Below are positions 43,168 through 51,593 of a stretch of DNA of 64,000 bases, one piece after another. How positions within the stretch are numbered: position 1 is the first letter of the stretch; every line of letters begins with the position of its first letter. Position numbers and translations under genes: made by a program. This stretch comes from Streptomyces sp. NBC_01142 (GTDB taxonomy: Bacteria > Actinomycetota > Actinomycetes > Streptomycetales > Streptomycetaceae). The notes below the pieces were generated by a model. That model searched no databases, was not told where the DNA came from, and worked only from the letters and a program-made list of their open reading frames with translations. The stretch covers positions 1 through 64,000 of the forward strand of contig NZ_JAPEOR010000001.1 in assembly GCF_026341125.1 (NCBI RefSeq), given 5' to 3'.

Positions 43168-44273
43168 TAGGCGGCCTCCAAGTAGAGCCGCGCGGTCTCG
43201 GGTCGGCCGCGCAGGGGTGGACTGATCGCGAGGCCGACCACGCGGTATCGGCGGTCGAGCCCTTCGGCCCACCACAGATCCCGAATGCGCACGCGGACGG
43301 TGGCGCCGAGCAGGGCGGGCGAGAGTGGCACGCGGTCGAGCGCGACGGTCAGCTCGGGAATCGGCCGCGGGGTGAGCGCGGCGGCGAGGTCGGCGCGGGC
43401 GTGCGCGGCGAGGGTGCCCGGATCGGTAACGGTGGTGTAGTCCGAGGTCCCGTCGAGCCGCGGCCATCCGGCGGCGAGCTGCTTGTCGTCGACGAGCAAC
43501 TCGGTCATCAACGGCAGGGACTCGGCGGCCTGGTTCTTGTTGTCGCTGGCTCCCCTGCTCTGCCAGACATTGGCGCGCACGGTCGCATCGATGGGCCAGT
43601 CGTAGGAGAGGACAGGCCCGGGGTGGTCGAGGACGATCTCGGACTCGCCCGTACGGATCACGGGCGTGCCGAGCTGCAAGCCCTTGATGCGCCGACCGCT
43701 GCCCGGATCGCGGTAGCTCGCGATCCTCCACTCGAACCCGCCCTCGACGGCGGCGAGTTGGTCGATGACCTCACGGATTCGTGGCTGGTCATAGCGCCGG
43801 TACGTCCGGTCGCGCGCGACTCCCGAGAGCTGCTCGGCGTCGTACTCGATACCGATGTCGCCGCCGGCGAGGCTCGCGCTGTAGTCGATCAGACCCCGAA
43901 CGAGGTCGAACTGATCGACTTGTGTCGCCTGCTGCGTGTGGAAGATCGCGCGATGGTCGAGGTAGCTCGCCCACCCTCCCGCCTGTATCCGCAGGCCGAG
44001 TTCGCCCCGCGCGTTGCTTGCGAGGCCGGCGGTCCAGGGGATGCCGCCCCACCAGATGTCACGGCCTCGCTCGATCCACATCGCAGTGCGGCCGAGGTCG
44101 AGGGCGGAGCGGACGCGGGCGGCGATCTGCCGGTTCGGCAGGGGCACGGTCACGGCGGCCGACCCGATCTTGCCGAGGTAGTCGTCGAGCGACACGTCGC
44201 TCACGGGCAGGATGTCGAGGACTTGATCGCTGCGCAGATCGCACAGGACGACCCGGTATGCGGGGGCGATCAG
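43167..44273 (-). CDS. Tail tip/baseplate hub protein, probable CTG start
   Basis: From GTG 44204 the product has 345 residues; from CTG 44273 it has 368. The 23 extra codons read [19 protein letters not shown] after the first, the usual N-terminal strand of Gp37-like phage hub proteins (YRVxLxDLR...VLDxLPxxxVS). They lie in frame directly behind the stop of the previous gene, and aaggggg sits seven bases before the CTG. No ATG, GTG or TTG is available there. The rest ([40 protein letters not shown]) matches siphovirus tail-hub proteins. Confidence 0.8.
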   Translation of the reverse strand: MIAPAYRVVLCDLRSDQVLDILPVSDVSLDDYLGKIGSAAVTVPLPNRQIAARVRSALDLGRTAMWIERGRDIWWGGIPWTAGLASNARGELGLRIQAGGWASYLDHRAIFHTQQATQVDQFDLVRGLIDYSASLAGGDIGIEYDAEQLSGVARDRTYRRYDQPRIREVIDQLAAVEGGFEWRIASYRDPGSGRRIKGLQLGTPVIRTGESEIVLDHPGPVLSYDWPIDATVRANVWQSRGASDNKNQAAESLPLMTELLVDDKQLAAGWPRLDGTSDYTTVTDPGTLAAHARADLAAALTPRPIPELTVALDRVPLSPALLGATVRVRIRDLWWAEGLDRRYRVVGLAISPPLRGRPETARLYLEAA

Positions 44274-44285
44274 ATGATCACCCCC

Positions 44286-45269
44286 TTATGCGTCGAGGGG
44301 GTACGTCACTCCGGAGAGTGCGGCCCACGTGGTCAGCCCGGTACTGGAGATCAGGCGAAGTTGCCCGCTGGTCCACGCGTCGAGCTTGATCGCGGCGCCG
44401 CCCGCGGCGATCGGTACGGACGTGAGGGCGGCCGGCCGGCAGTTCGCGGGGAGGACGGTCGCGAGCAGGTTCCCGGTGTTGGGCGGCGAGCCCGAGGCCA
44501 CCCAAGACACGCCACCTCTCAGCTGTAGATGGGGGACGCCGGCGACGATGATCCGCCGGTACCTGACGTCGCCCTGGGCGTTGCCGTTGTTGGTGAAGCC
44601 CGAGGCGAGGGTGAGCGGTGTCCACCCGACGGTGGGTTCGAGGGGCTGCCACGATCCGCCGTCCCACCGGTCAAGGCCCGTCCCGTTGTCGCGGTACTGA
44701 CCCGCGTACGCGCCGGAGAAACCGAGGCCCCACCCTCGGGGGATGATCCCGCCGTACGCCGAGGTGTAGCGGCGGCGGTCGGCGAGCGCCGAGGCCCACG
44801 TGATCCCGCCCGTACCGGCCGAGGTGCCGGCGGGAACGGTGATCTCCCACAGCCGCAGGGCTGCGGCGGGCAGGGTCGGGGGGACCGGGGTTGCGGTGGC
44901 CGCGCCCTGCACGATCTCGACACGGGCGGTCGTCTGCCCGGTGCTGTCGTACGCCGTGTCGTAGACGCGCAGCACTATGGCGTCGATCCGCCCGTACTGG
45001 GCGTGTCCGTCGCCGACGGTGAGGGTCTCGGGAGCTGTCACGGCGACGGGGTACGCCCCTTGGGCGTCGGCCCCTTGGATCAGGGCACGGCCGACGCCGA
45101 GCTGTACCTGCATGGCGGCGGTGCCCGTCGCGGTGAGGGCGGTTCCGCCGGCGATCACGCCGTCGCGGGAGCCCATCGCGCTCTCGGGTGCCATGACGCC
45201 GAGGGGAACGAGGCGGGTGTCTTCACGGGTTTGCCCGGCGGCGAGCAGCCATCCGGCACGGACGGTCAA
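44286..45269 (-). CDS. Phage tail-associated structural protein
   Basis: This protein of 327 residues reads as a beta-rich tail protein. GVMAPESAMGSRDGVIAGG and TVGDGHAQYGRIDAIVLRVY match actinophage minor tail components, and SFTNNGNAQ-type strands lie near the C-terminus. GAYAGQYRDNGTGLDRWDGG is a carbohydrate-recognition-like loop. The start is TTG/GTG-type at 45269 (MTVRAGWLLAAGQ). It lies between the Dit-like protein and the hub protein. Confidence 0.72.
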   Translation of the reverse strand: MTVRAGWLLAAGQTREDTRLVPLGVMAPESAMGSRDGVIAGGTALTATGTAAMQVQLGVGRALIQGADAQGAYPVAVTAPETLTVGDGHAQYGRIDAIVLRVYDTAYDSTGQTTARVEIVQGAATATPVPPTLPAAALRLWEITVPAGTSAGTGGITWASALADRRRYTSAYGGIIPRGWGLGFSGAYAGQYRDNGTGLDRWDGGSWQPLEPTVGWTPLTLASGFTNNGNAQGDVRYRRIIVAGVPHLQLRGGVSWVASGSPPNTGNLLATVLPANCRPAALTSVPIAAGGAAIKLDAWTSGQLRLISSTGLTTWAALSGVTYPLDA

Positions 45270-45279
45270 AGGGTCCTCC

Positions 45280-46185
45280 TTACCAGTGGGCGGAGCGCCA
45301 TCGGATCGAGCACGAGGCGCGGGGGTCGGTGGCGCCGGGCGCCGACCGGAACAGGAGCGAGGTCGTGCCCGGGGTGAGGGTGAAGAGGGTTTCGGGGACG
45401 CTCCGGGCGGTCACGGTGTAGAGCCGCGCGGCGGTCGCGTTGAGGGTGACCGTGCCCTCGCGGGTGTCGATCACGAGTTCGTCGTCGAGCGCGAGGTCGA
45501 TGTCGTACTCGATCGCCTCGCCTGTAGCGAGGTTGGTCACGGACGGGAGGGAGAGGGGGCCCCGGATCGCGATCACGGGGTGCGCGGGGGCGTCGCCCTC
45601 GTTGACGGCGAGGAGCGAGCCCGTGCTGCCCGGGGCACCGAAGTTGATCGGGTAGAGCAGCCGTTCCGGCCCCGGGGGCACCTGCCAGTCGAGGCCCGGT
45701 TCGGCGGACGGTAGCTGCGCCTCGACCTGCTGCTCGACGAGGCTGTACCGGCGCGGGTCGGTCGCCTCGAACTGGAGCGCGGCCCCCTGCACGATGCCGA
45801 TCGCGTACCCGCCTACTCCGACGGGGATCGAGCGGCGCATGCAGCGGGCGAAGGAGAGCAGGGGCAGCTCGTCGTCGAGCTGCACGACGAGCGGCTGCTC
45901 GTCGTCCCGCAGGGCGGTCGCCGCGCGCAGCGCGCGCACGGCGGCGCCCATGCGGCGCGGCTCGGTACGGATCACGATGTCGTCGAGGGTGATCGTCCGG
46001 GGCTGCGCGAGGAGTCGGCCCAGGTAGGCGCCGTGGGCGTCGGACCGGTTGACGGTGCCCGAGTCAACGGCGGGAGAGTCCTCCCACCCGGGGAGGTTCT
46101 TCCACCGGTAGGGGGTGCCGGGGCCGAGCAGCAGGTCGCCGAACTGGATGTGCCCGGGGGCGGTGACAAGGTCACCCGCGGCCAT
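45280..46185 (-). CDS. Distal tail (Dit-like) protein
   Basis: This protein of 301 residues resembles siphovirus Dit/tail-component proteins. The start MAAGDLVTAPGHIQFGDLLL is followed by PRTITLDDIVIRTEPRRMGA, with a variable middle and a C-terminal beta sandwich (SVTNLATGEAIEYDIDLALD). It forms the hexameric ring linking tube and tip. ATG 46185 has aggggg five bases upstream and lies two bases past the tape-measure stop. Confidence 0.8.
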   Translation of the reverse strand: MAAGDLVTAPGHIQFGDLLLGPGTPYRWKNLPGWEDSPAVDSGTVNRSDAHGAYLGRLLAQPRTITLDDIVIRTEPRRMGAAVRALRAATALRDDEQPLVVQLDDELPLLSFARCMRRSIPVGVGGYAIGIVQGAALQFEATDPRRYSLVEQQVEAQLPSAEPGLDWQVPPGPERLLYPINFGAPGSTGSLLAVNEGDAPAHPVIAIRGPLSLPSVTNLATGEAIEYDIDLALDDELVIDTREGTVTLNATAARLYTVTARSVPETLFTLTPGTTSLLFRSAPGATDPRASCSIRWRSAHW

Positions 46186-46187
46186 CT

Positions 46188-48608
46188 TCACCCCCTGCCC
46201 TTGGCATGCCAGGCAAGCGCCGCCGCGGTCTGATCCGCGGTCGCCGCTCCCGAGTGCCAGTTCTCGATATGGACAGTCGGGCCGCCCCAACCCCCGCCCG
46301 CACTAGCGCCGTTGGCGGGCGCGCCCGCGGTAGCGAACTGCGGGGCTGCGGGCACGGTGACGAGTCGGCGCATGGTGCGGTCGATCGCGGGGGCGCCTGC
46401 TTTGATGCCCTCGACGATTCCCGCGGGAATGAACTTTCCGATCTTGTCACGCATAAGGCGACTCGGAGAGTGAATTCCAAGTGCCTTAGCGATGGGTCCC
46501 GGGATCAGGTTTTTGGCCCAAGACATGAGAGTTGAACGCAGCCAACTGCCCATAGCCCGGATGCCGTTCCACAAGCCCGTGACCAGATCGCGCCCACTGT
46601 CGTACAGCATCGAACCGAAATTACCGAAGTAGCCTGCGATCATTCCGGGCAGTCCGCGCAGCCAATCCAGCATTTCGCTGGCCTTGCGTACGGTTCCCGA
46701 CTTGATGGAATCCCAGTGCTTGATGATGAGCCCGACGAGCGTCCAGTTCAGGAAGAAATCGACGATGCGACCCGGGATGCCGCGCACCCATTCAACGGTT
46801 GCATTCCAGGCGGAGACTGTTCCGCTCTTGATTGCATCCCAGTGCTTGATAATCAGGCCGACGAGCGTCCAGTTCAGGAAGAAATCGAGGATCGCCTGAC
46901 CGACCCACTTGAGTTTTCCCCAAACCCAATCCCAGGCGGCCGACGTCGCCGACACGATCGTGTCCCAGTTGGCGACGACAAGCGCGACGATGCCGACTAC
47001 AGCGGCGATGATCAGCCCTACCGGGCCCATCGCGAGAAGCCAGGCAGCGGCCATTCGGGCGCCCTGAATCAGGCTTTGCGTGCCCATGAGCACCCATGCG
47101 CCGACGACCCGTAGAGCCGCAGCAGCGGCGCCCGCACCCTGCGAGAGCCAACCGGCGAGCATCATCACGTTGAGCGCGACGAACCGCGCCGCGGCTACTG
47201 CGCCGGCCGCGGTCTGTGTGGCCCATCCGGTGACCACGGCGGTGGTCGTGGTCCATGCGGTGATCCCGAGCGCGACAAGCGTCGGGATCATCAGGAGCGT
47301 GATCACGCCGGCGGCGATCGAGAGCGCCGTCGAGTGCTCGGAGATCCACCCGACGGACGTCCGCAGCGCGCCGCCGAGGCCACCCTCGCCGATGAAATCA
47401 GCGGCCTTTTCGAGGGCGGGTACAACGTAGTTTCCGAGGACGGTAACGACCTTGTCGATTGCCGCGCGCTTGAATACCTCGAACTTTGTTGCAGCGTTGT
47501 CGCGCATTGCGTCGCCCGCCGCGTCCGTCGCGCCCTTGACGTTGCCGAGAGCGGCGACGGCGGTTTTCGGGTCGAGCTTGAAAAGCGCGGATTGCAGATC
47601 CTCGGCCTTGGTTCCGAAGAGGGCGACCGCGGTTGCATTCCGTTCGGCAGGGTCCTTAATGGCCTTGATGCGGGTAAGGACTTCCCCGAGGGCTTTCGAG
47701 GCTTCCGGTCCACCCTTTGTGAACGTCTTCGCCATTACGTCCGCGTTGAGCCCGATGGACTTGAAAGCGTCAACGCTTCCCTTGCTCATGTCCTTCGAGC
47801 GGATCGCAAATTCCTTCAAGGCGTCGCCGACGGTGTCGGCATCGCGGGCACCCCCTTGCAGCCCCTGCTGCATGAGGCCCATCGCGGTCTGAGCGTCTAG
47901 CCCCAGATCCTTGAACTGAATCGGGTACTCGCTGAAAGTGTCGAGCAAATCCTCGGCCGCGTTGGTGCCCGACTGGCTGCCCTTTACAAGGACGTCCATT
48001 GCCTCTTCGGCGTTTTTCGCGATGCCGGATTTCAGCATCACGCCGACCGCGCGGGACACCTTGCCGACGTCCTCGCCCATGACCGAGGCCGTGTCCGAGA
48101 CACGCGTCGCCATGTCCTTGATCTGGCTCTGCGTCGCCTCGGGCGGTAGCAGACCCTGCTGCGCGATGCCGCGCAGGATGTCGGCGCCGTCGGCGACCGA
48201 CTCGACGATCGCGCCGGAGTACAGGGCGCCGGCGGCCTTGCCGTATTCCTTGGCGACGGGGCCCGAACTGCCCATCTGCGCCTGTAGCTTGCCGGCGACC
48301 TTGCCGCGGTCCATGGCTTCGGCGATGCCGCCCATGAGCGCGCTGCCGATGGCCCCGCCCACCGCGGCGGCGGCGAATCCTTTCAGCGCCGCGCCCATGC
48401 CGGAGGACGCGCGCTCACCGCCGTCGGCCGCGCCCTCGGCGAGACCGTCGCCGAGGGCGTCGCCCGCTTCCTGCCCTGCTCGGTCGGCCGCGGCGGCGAT
48501 CTGGTCGCCGCCCGCCTGTACCGCGGCGCGGGCGCGCGCCATTCCGGCATCTGCGCCCGAGTCGTCGATCGTGATTGTGGCGGCGAGTTCGCCCACCATG
48601 AGGGCCAC
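46188..48608 (-). CDS. Tape measure protein
   Basis: This protein of 806 residues sets tail length. It is Ala/Gly-rich and helical, with four hydrophobic stretches in the middle (ALSIAAGVITLLMIPTLVAL and MGPVGLIIAAVVGIVALVVA) that could insert in the host membrane. TMP-type phrases include SKDMSKGSVDAFKSIGLNAD and ATAVALFGTKAEDLQSALFK. A 42-residue unit (FFLNWTLVGLIIKHWDAIKS) repeats twice at 46701-46891. By the rule of about 0.15 nm per residue, the tail would be roughly 120 nm. It starts at GTG 48608 or ATG 48599. Confidence 0.92.
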   Translation of the reverse strand: MALMVGELAATITIDDSGADAGMARARAAVQAGGDQIAAAADRAGQEAGDALGDGLAEGAADGGERASSGMGAALKGFAAAAVGGAIGSALMGGIAEAMDRGKVAGKLQAQMGSSGPVAKEYGKAAGALYSGAIVESVADGADILRGIAQQGLLPPEATQSQIKDMATRVSDTASVMGEDVGKVSRAVGVMLKSGIAKNAEEAMDVLVKGSQSGTNAAEDLLDTFSEYPIQFKDLGLDAQTAMGLMQQGLQGGARDADTVGDALKEFAIRSKDMSKGSVDAFKSIGLNADVMAKTFTKGGPEASKALGEVLTRIKAIKDPAERNATAVALFGTKAEDLQSALFKLDPKTAVAALGNVKGATDAAGDAMRDNAATKFEVFKRAAIDKVVTVLGNYVVPALEKAADFIGEGGLGGALRTSVGWISEHSTALSIAAGVITLLMIPTLVALGITAWTTTTAVVTGWATQTAAGAVAAARFVALNVMMLAGWLSQGAGAAAAALRVVGAWVLMGTQSLIQGARMAAAWLLAMGPVGLIIAAVVGIVALVVANWDTIVSATSAAWDWVWGKLKWVGQAILDFFLNWTLVGLIIKHWDAIKSGTVSAWNATVEWVRGIPGRIVDFFLNWTLVGLIIKHWDSIKSGTVRKASEMLDWLRGLPGMIAGYFGNFGSMLYDSGRDLVTGLWNGIRAMGSWLRSTLMSWAKNLIPGPIAKALGIHSPSRLMRDKIGKFIPAGIVEGIKAGAPAIDRTMRRLVTVPAAPQFATAGAPANGASAGGGWGGPTVHIENWHSGAATADQTAAALAWHAKGRG

Positions 48609-48614
48609 GGGTGG

Positions 48615-49321
48615 TCACCTCCTGGCGGTCGTCCCTCCCGTGGGGGAGGCATCGGGCGGAGGGGTGAGCACCCGGGCGAGGCGAGACTCGGCCGAGAGCA
48701 GAGCGAGGATGCGCACGCGCAGCCATCGCCAGGAACGGGCTTGCAGCAGCCCGGGAGTGCTGAGGTCGATCCCGTAGACCTCGTGCAGATCAGCCTCGAC
48801 GAGCGGCCACTCGGCGAGGATCGCCGCCCAGGTCAGCGACGCTTGCGGGCCTTCTTGCCCGCGCCGCGGGCGGGCGCCGGGCGGGTACTCGTACCACTCG
48901 TAGAGCCCCGAGACGGGGTCAAGCTCGCCGCACCCGATCGGTTCCGGCGGGCCTCCCGGTTCGGGGCCAGACGAGAAGGGTCGCCGGCCGCGGTCCAGTA
49001 CCGCTCTGCGGCGGTCTTGTCCTGCGCGATCCACACCATGGCCGTGATCGCGGCGTGCTTGAGCGTCGGCCACTTCACGCCGTCGGCGATCATCTCGTCG
49101 TGAGCGGGGCCGAGTACGTCTCGGTAGAGATCGCGCTCGGCGGCGTCGCCGAGCACCTGCTCGTCGGCCCGTCCTCCGTCCGCGGCGACCGCGGCGGCAT
49201 GGATGAGTGCCTGTGTCCGCAGGCCGATCTCGGCCGAGGGCGCGGGCACGGTGTAGAGGCGACCGGCGACCGGTAGCTCGATCGACTCGTCGAGCAGTTC
49301 GCCGAGTTCCTCGAACGCCAC
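48615..49321 (-). CDS. Tail assembly chaperone pair with -1 ribosomal frameshift
   Basis: The first frame (49321 to 48833) encodes the 162-residue G-type chaperone (ELGELLDESIELPVAGRLYT, ITAMVWIAQDKTAAERYW). A second frame, shifted -1, stays open from 49358 to 48615 and yields a tail matching the T domain: CGELDPVSGLYEWYEYPPGA, then WAAILAEWPLVEADLHEVYG. The slip must occur before that segment, most plausibly at the CCCC run at 48966-48963 on the coding strand. The GT fusion would be about 235 residues. This arrangement directly before the tape-measure gene is the standard siphovirus layout. GTG 49321 shares its G with the tail-protein stop. Confidence 0.85.
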
Positions 49322-49842
49322 TACGCGTTACCTCCCTTGGCGGCGAAAGTCCCGCCACCGGCCGCGGGGTTGGTGATCTCGGCGAGCGGGCCGGACCCGG
49401 TAAGCGTGACCTTGATCGTGTCGACCTCGTCGGGGCCCCCGCCGTCCGGCTCCCAGGTCACCAGGGCGAGGCCCTGCTGCGCGTCCGGGGCACCGTTGCG
49501 GTCGTAGTAGCGGATGTTCACGTACGACTTGGCGCCGAACGAACGGGATGCCTTCCGCAGGGCTTCCTGCGCGGCGTTGAAAACCCCGGTCGTTGGGTGG
49601 GCGCGGTGAGCGATGGTGGTCTCGATCGACCACGCGAGCATGGTCACGGCCTGCTCGGCCCACCCGTCGGCGTCGTAGGTGGTGACCTCCTGCTGCGTCG
49701 GTTCCACCTTGGGGGTGAATTCCGTGACCCCGGGGACAAGGGTCCATATCGGGGTGCCGGGCGTGGTGCCCATGTCCAGCTCAAGGCGGTACCTGCGAGC
49801 GAGCGCGGTTACGGTCTCGGCCGGGGGCGTCGGGGTACTCAA
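49321..49842 (-). CDS. Major tail protein
   Basis: This tail-tube subunit of 173 residues has LELDMGTTPGTPIWTLVPGV, TEFTPKVEPTQQEVTTYDAD, and a C-terminal GLALVTWEPDGGGPDEVDTI then KVTLTGSGPLAEITNP. These match siphovirus major tail proteins of Streptomyces phages in layout. It is the first tail gene after the connectors. The start is ATG/GTG at 49842. Confidence 0.88.
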   Translation of the reverse strand: MSTPTPPAETVTALARRYRLELDMGTTPGTPIWTLVPGVTEFTPKVEPTQQEVTTYDADGWAEQAVTMLAWSIETTIAHRAHPTTGVFNAAQEALRKASRSFGAKSYVNIRYYDRNGAPDAQQGLALVTWEPDGGGPDEVDTIKVTLTGSGPLAEITNPAAGGGTFAAKGGNA

Positions 49843-49854
49843 AGGGGGCGCCTC

Positions 49855-50286
49855 CTATTCGAGGTGGGGGTGCGCCCGGTGGGCGCGGGCATGGAAGTTG
49901 GCGGATCGCTCCCAGCGGCCGGCCGAGTCGGCGCCGATCGGGGCGGCCGAGACGCGGTAGACGAGCTGCACGGGGACGGCGCCGAATCGGTGTGGGCCGC
50001 TGCCGTGCAGCACCTCGTGCACCTGGTCGTCGAGGGCGTCGACCTCGCGGGGGTCGGCCCCCGCGCGGGTGCGCGCCTGAATACCCGTGGTCGTGTCGGT
50101 GAGCACGGGGGAGTCGGTGACCGGGTAGGCGGCGAGGCAGATCACGCGGTCGGGGACCGGGGGAAGAGCGGCGATGGTGATCGCGGTCTCGCCCGCGGCG
50201 TATACGCCGTCGGGGCGGTAGATGCCGACGCCGGCGGAGTGCAGCAGGCGGGCGAGACCGTCGAGCAAGTCGACGGTGTAGGTCAT
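49855..50286 (-). CDS. Head-tail joining (tail terminator-like) protein
   Basis: This protein of 143 residues has the DUF-like minor capsid profile MTYTVDLLDGLARLLHSAGV, then TDTTTGIQARTRAGADPREV, and ends in a beta region (PVQLVYRVSAAPIGADSAGR). Position between the HK97-gp10-like protein and the tail tube fits a tail terminator. It overlaps the upstream gene as ATGA. Confidence 0.78.
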   Translation of the reverse strand: MTYTVDLLDGLARLLHSAGVGIYRPDGVYAAGETAITIAALPPVPDRVICLAAYPVTDSPVLTDTTTGIQARTRAGADPREVDALDDQVHEVLHGSGPHRFGAVPVQLVYRVSAAPIGADSAGRWERSANFHARAHRAHPHLE

Positions 50287-50630
50287 CGCAGTTCGCGCCG
50301 GACCTGTGCGGCGATCACTGCCTGCACCTCGCCGGCGACCTCGGGCAGCACGCTCTCGACGTACTTCGCGGAGCGGCCGGGGGAGTGCCGGGCGGTCATG
50401 TCCTCGTGGACCCGGACCGCGTATGGGGTGTCGTAGACGACGGCGGCGGTCAGCGCCTGCTCGTCGACGCTGACGGCGCCGGAGCGTTCGAGGGTGCCCT
50501 CGGCGATCGGCACCCGCTGCCGGGTCGCTTGCAGGGTGAGTTCACCGGCGAGGTTCAGTCCTCGCAGGAGTCCTGAGCGGATCGCGGTTGTGGCGGCGTC
50601 GCCGTTCCAGCGCAGGCGGGCACGGCTCAT
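50283..50630 (-). CDS. HK97 gp10-like head-tail connector
   Basis: This protein of 115 residues has the gp10-like pattern LLRGLNLAGELTLQATRQRV, then PIAEGTLERSGAVSVDE, VYDTPYAVRVHEDMTARHSP and SAKYVESVLPEVAGEVQAVI. These proteins join the head to the tail. ATG 50630 overlaps the upstream stop as ATGA. Confidence 0.83.
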   Translation of the reverse strand: MSRARLRWNGDAATTAIRSGLLRGLNLAGELTLQATRQRVPIAEGTLERSGAVSVDEQALTAAVVYDTPYAVRVHEDMTARHSPGRSAKYVESVLPEVAGEVQAVIAAQVRRELR

Positions 50631-50947
50631 TCGCACATCACCTCCGCGCAGCTCGGTACGGGCAGGCCCGGGGCGGTGTGGCCGGTGGCGACAAGCGCGG
50701 TCGTGATCCGTCCGTCGGGCAGGGTGACCCGCGATCCGGGCGGGCAGTCCAGACCGGGCGCGGCGATGATCTGCGCGGTGCTCGTGACGGCGCGGCCGTC
50801 GGCCGCGCGGATCATGCGGACGGTGTGACTGACGAGGGCGGGATGCTCGGCGGTCGGCCCATAGGCCGGGCCGTACGCGCCGTCGCCGAGGTACGGCTCG
50901 ACGCTGATTCGGTGGCGGAGCAGGGAGGGCGGGACGCGGGTCACCAT
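50627..50947 (-). CDS. Phage head closure-like protein
   Basis: This protein of 106 residues has a basic-aromatic start (PPSLLRHRISVEPYLGDGAY) and beta strands (SHTVRMIRAADGRAVTSTAQ, RVTLPDGRITTALVATGHT), fitting a head-closure or stopper subunit. ATG 50947 lies inside the previous gene's end (7-base overlap). Confidence 0.7.
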   Translation of the reverse strand: MVTRVPPSLLRHRISVEPYLGDGAYGPAYGPTAEHPALVSHTVRMIRAADGRAVTSTAQIIAAPGLDCPPGSRVTLPDGRITTALVATGHTAPGLPVPSCAEVMCE

Positions 50948-51345
50948 GCGGCCACCCATCCCGGGGTGAGGCCGGCGCGGCGCAGCTCTCGGGCTGCGCG
51001 CGGCGCGAGTTCGACGCCGGACGCGCCCGCTGTCGAGGCGGATCGCCCCGACAGGGACACGGGGCCGATCGAGACCGAGTCCCATCTGCCCTGCGACCCG
51101 GTGCCGTCGTCGCCGGCGGCCACCCAATACTCGACCTGCGCGCAGCTCGCCGCGGCCAGAGCGGCGGCGATCTTCGCGTCGAGCGGGTCGCCGTCCTCGT
51201 CCACGGGATAGACCGCGGTGAGCAGCGCACTGTCGATGTCCTCGCCGGCCCGTGCGAGGAGTCTCTCGGCGTCGGCAGGTGCGGGCTGTCCGGTGTAGGT
51301 AGCGAGCTGTTCGGGGGTTGCGTAGGGCTGGCGGGCCACGATCAC
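50941..51345 (-). CDS. Head-tail connector (adaptor) protein
   Basis: This protein of 134 residues has an N-terminal helical adaptor fold: PYATPEQLATYTGQPAPADA, then AERLLARAGEDIDSALLTAV and AALAAASCAQVEYWVAAGDD. The C-terminal third is Ser/Gly-rich. It is typical of the gp6/gp15-type connector that follows the capsid gene. The start is GTG 51345. Confidence 0.8.
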   Translation of the reverse strand: MIVARQPYATPEQLATYTGQPAPADAERLLARAGEDIDSALLTAVYPVDEDGDPLDAKIAAALAAASCAQVEYWVAAGDDGTGSQGRWDSVSIGPVSLSGRSASTAGASGVELAPRAARELRRAGLTPGWVAAW

Positions 51346-51593
51346 CCCCTCTTATTGCGCGCAGCAGAACGGCCCGTCGACGTGGTGTCGGCCGGGCCGT
51401 CCTGCTCGCTGCTCTGCTCGGTATCCGGCGGATCGTCGCCGAGGGGCTCGACGGTGTAGCCGGCCCCCTGGCAGTAGCCGATCACTGCCGGGTCGCTCGT
51501 GGTGGCGGTGCCGTCGGTGAACTGGACGCCGGCCGGTCCCTCTCCGGTGAAGTCGGCGACCGGGGCCGTGATGCGCATGATCACGGGCATCAC
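51342..51593 (-). CDS. Small phage protein after capsid, unknown
   Basis: This protein of 83 residues has a beta-rich N-terminal half (IMRITAPVADFTGEGPAGVQ) followed by a polar, disordered tail (DTEQSSEQDGPADTTSTGRS). Similar small proteins follow the capsid gene in Streptomyces phages and may be head decoration or spike parts. GTG 51593 or ATG 51590; the gene is coupled to the capsid stop. Confidence 0.65.
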   Translation of the reverse strand: MMPVIMRITAPVADFTGEGPAGVQFTDGTATTSDPAVIGYCQGAGYTVEPLGDDPPDTEQSSEQDGPADTTSTGRSAARNKRG

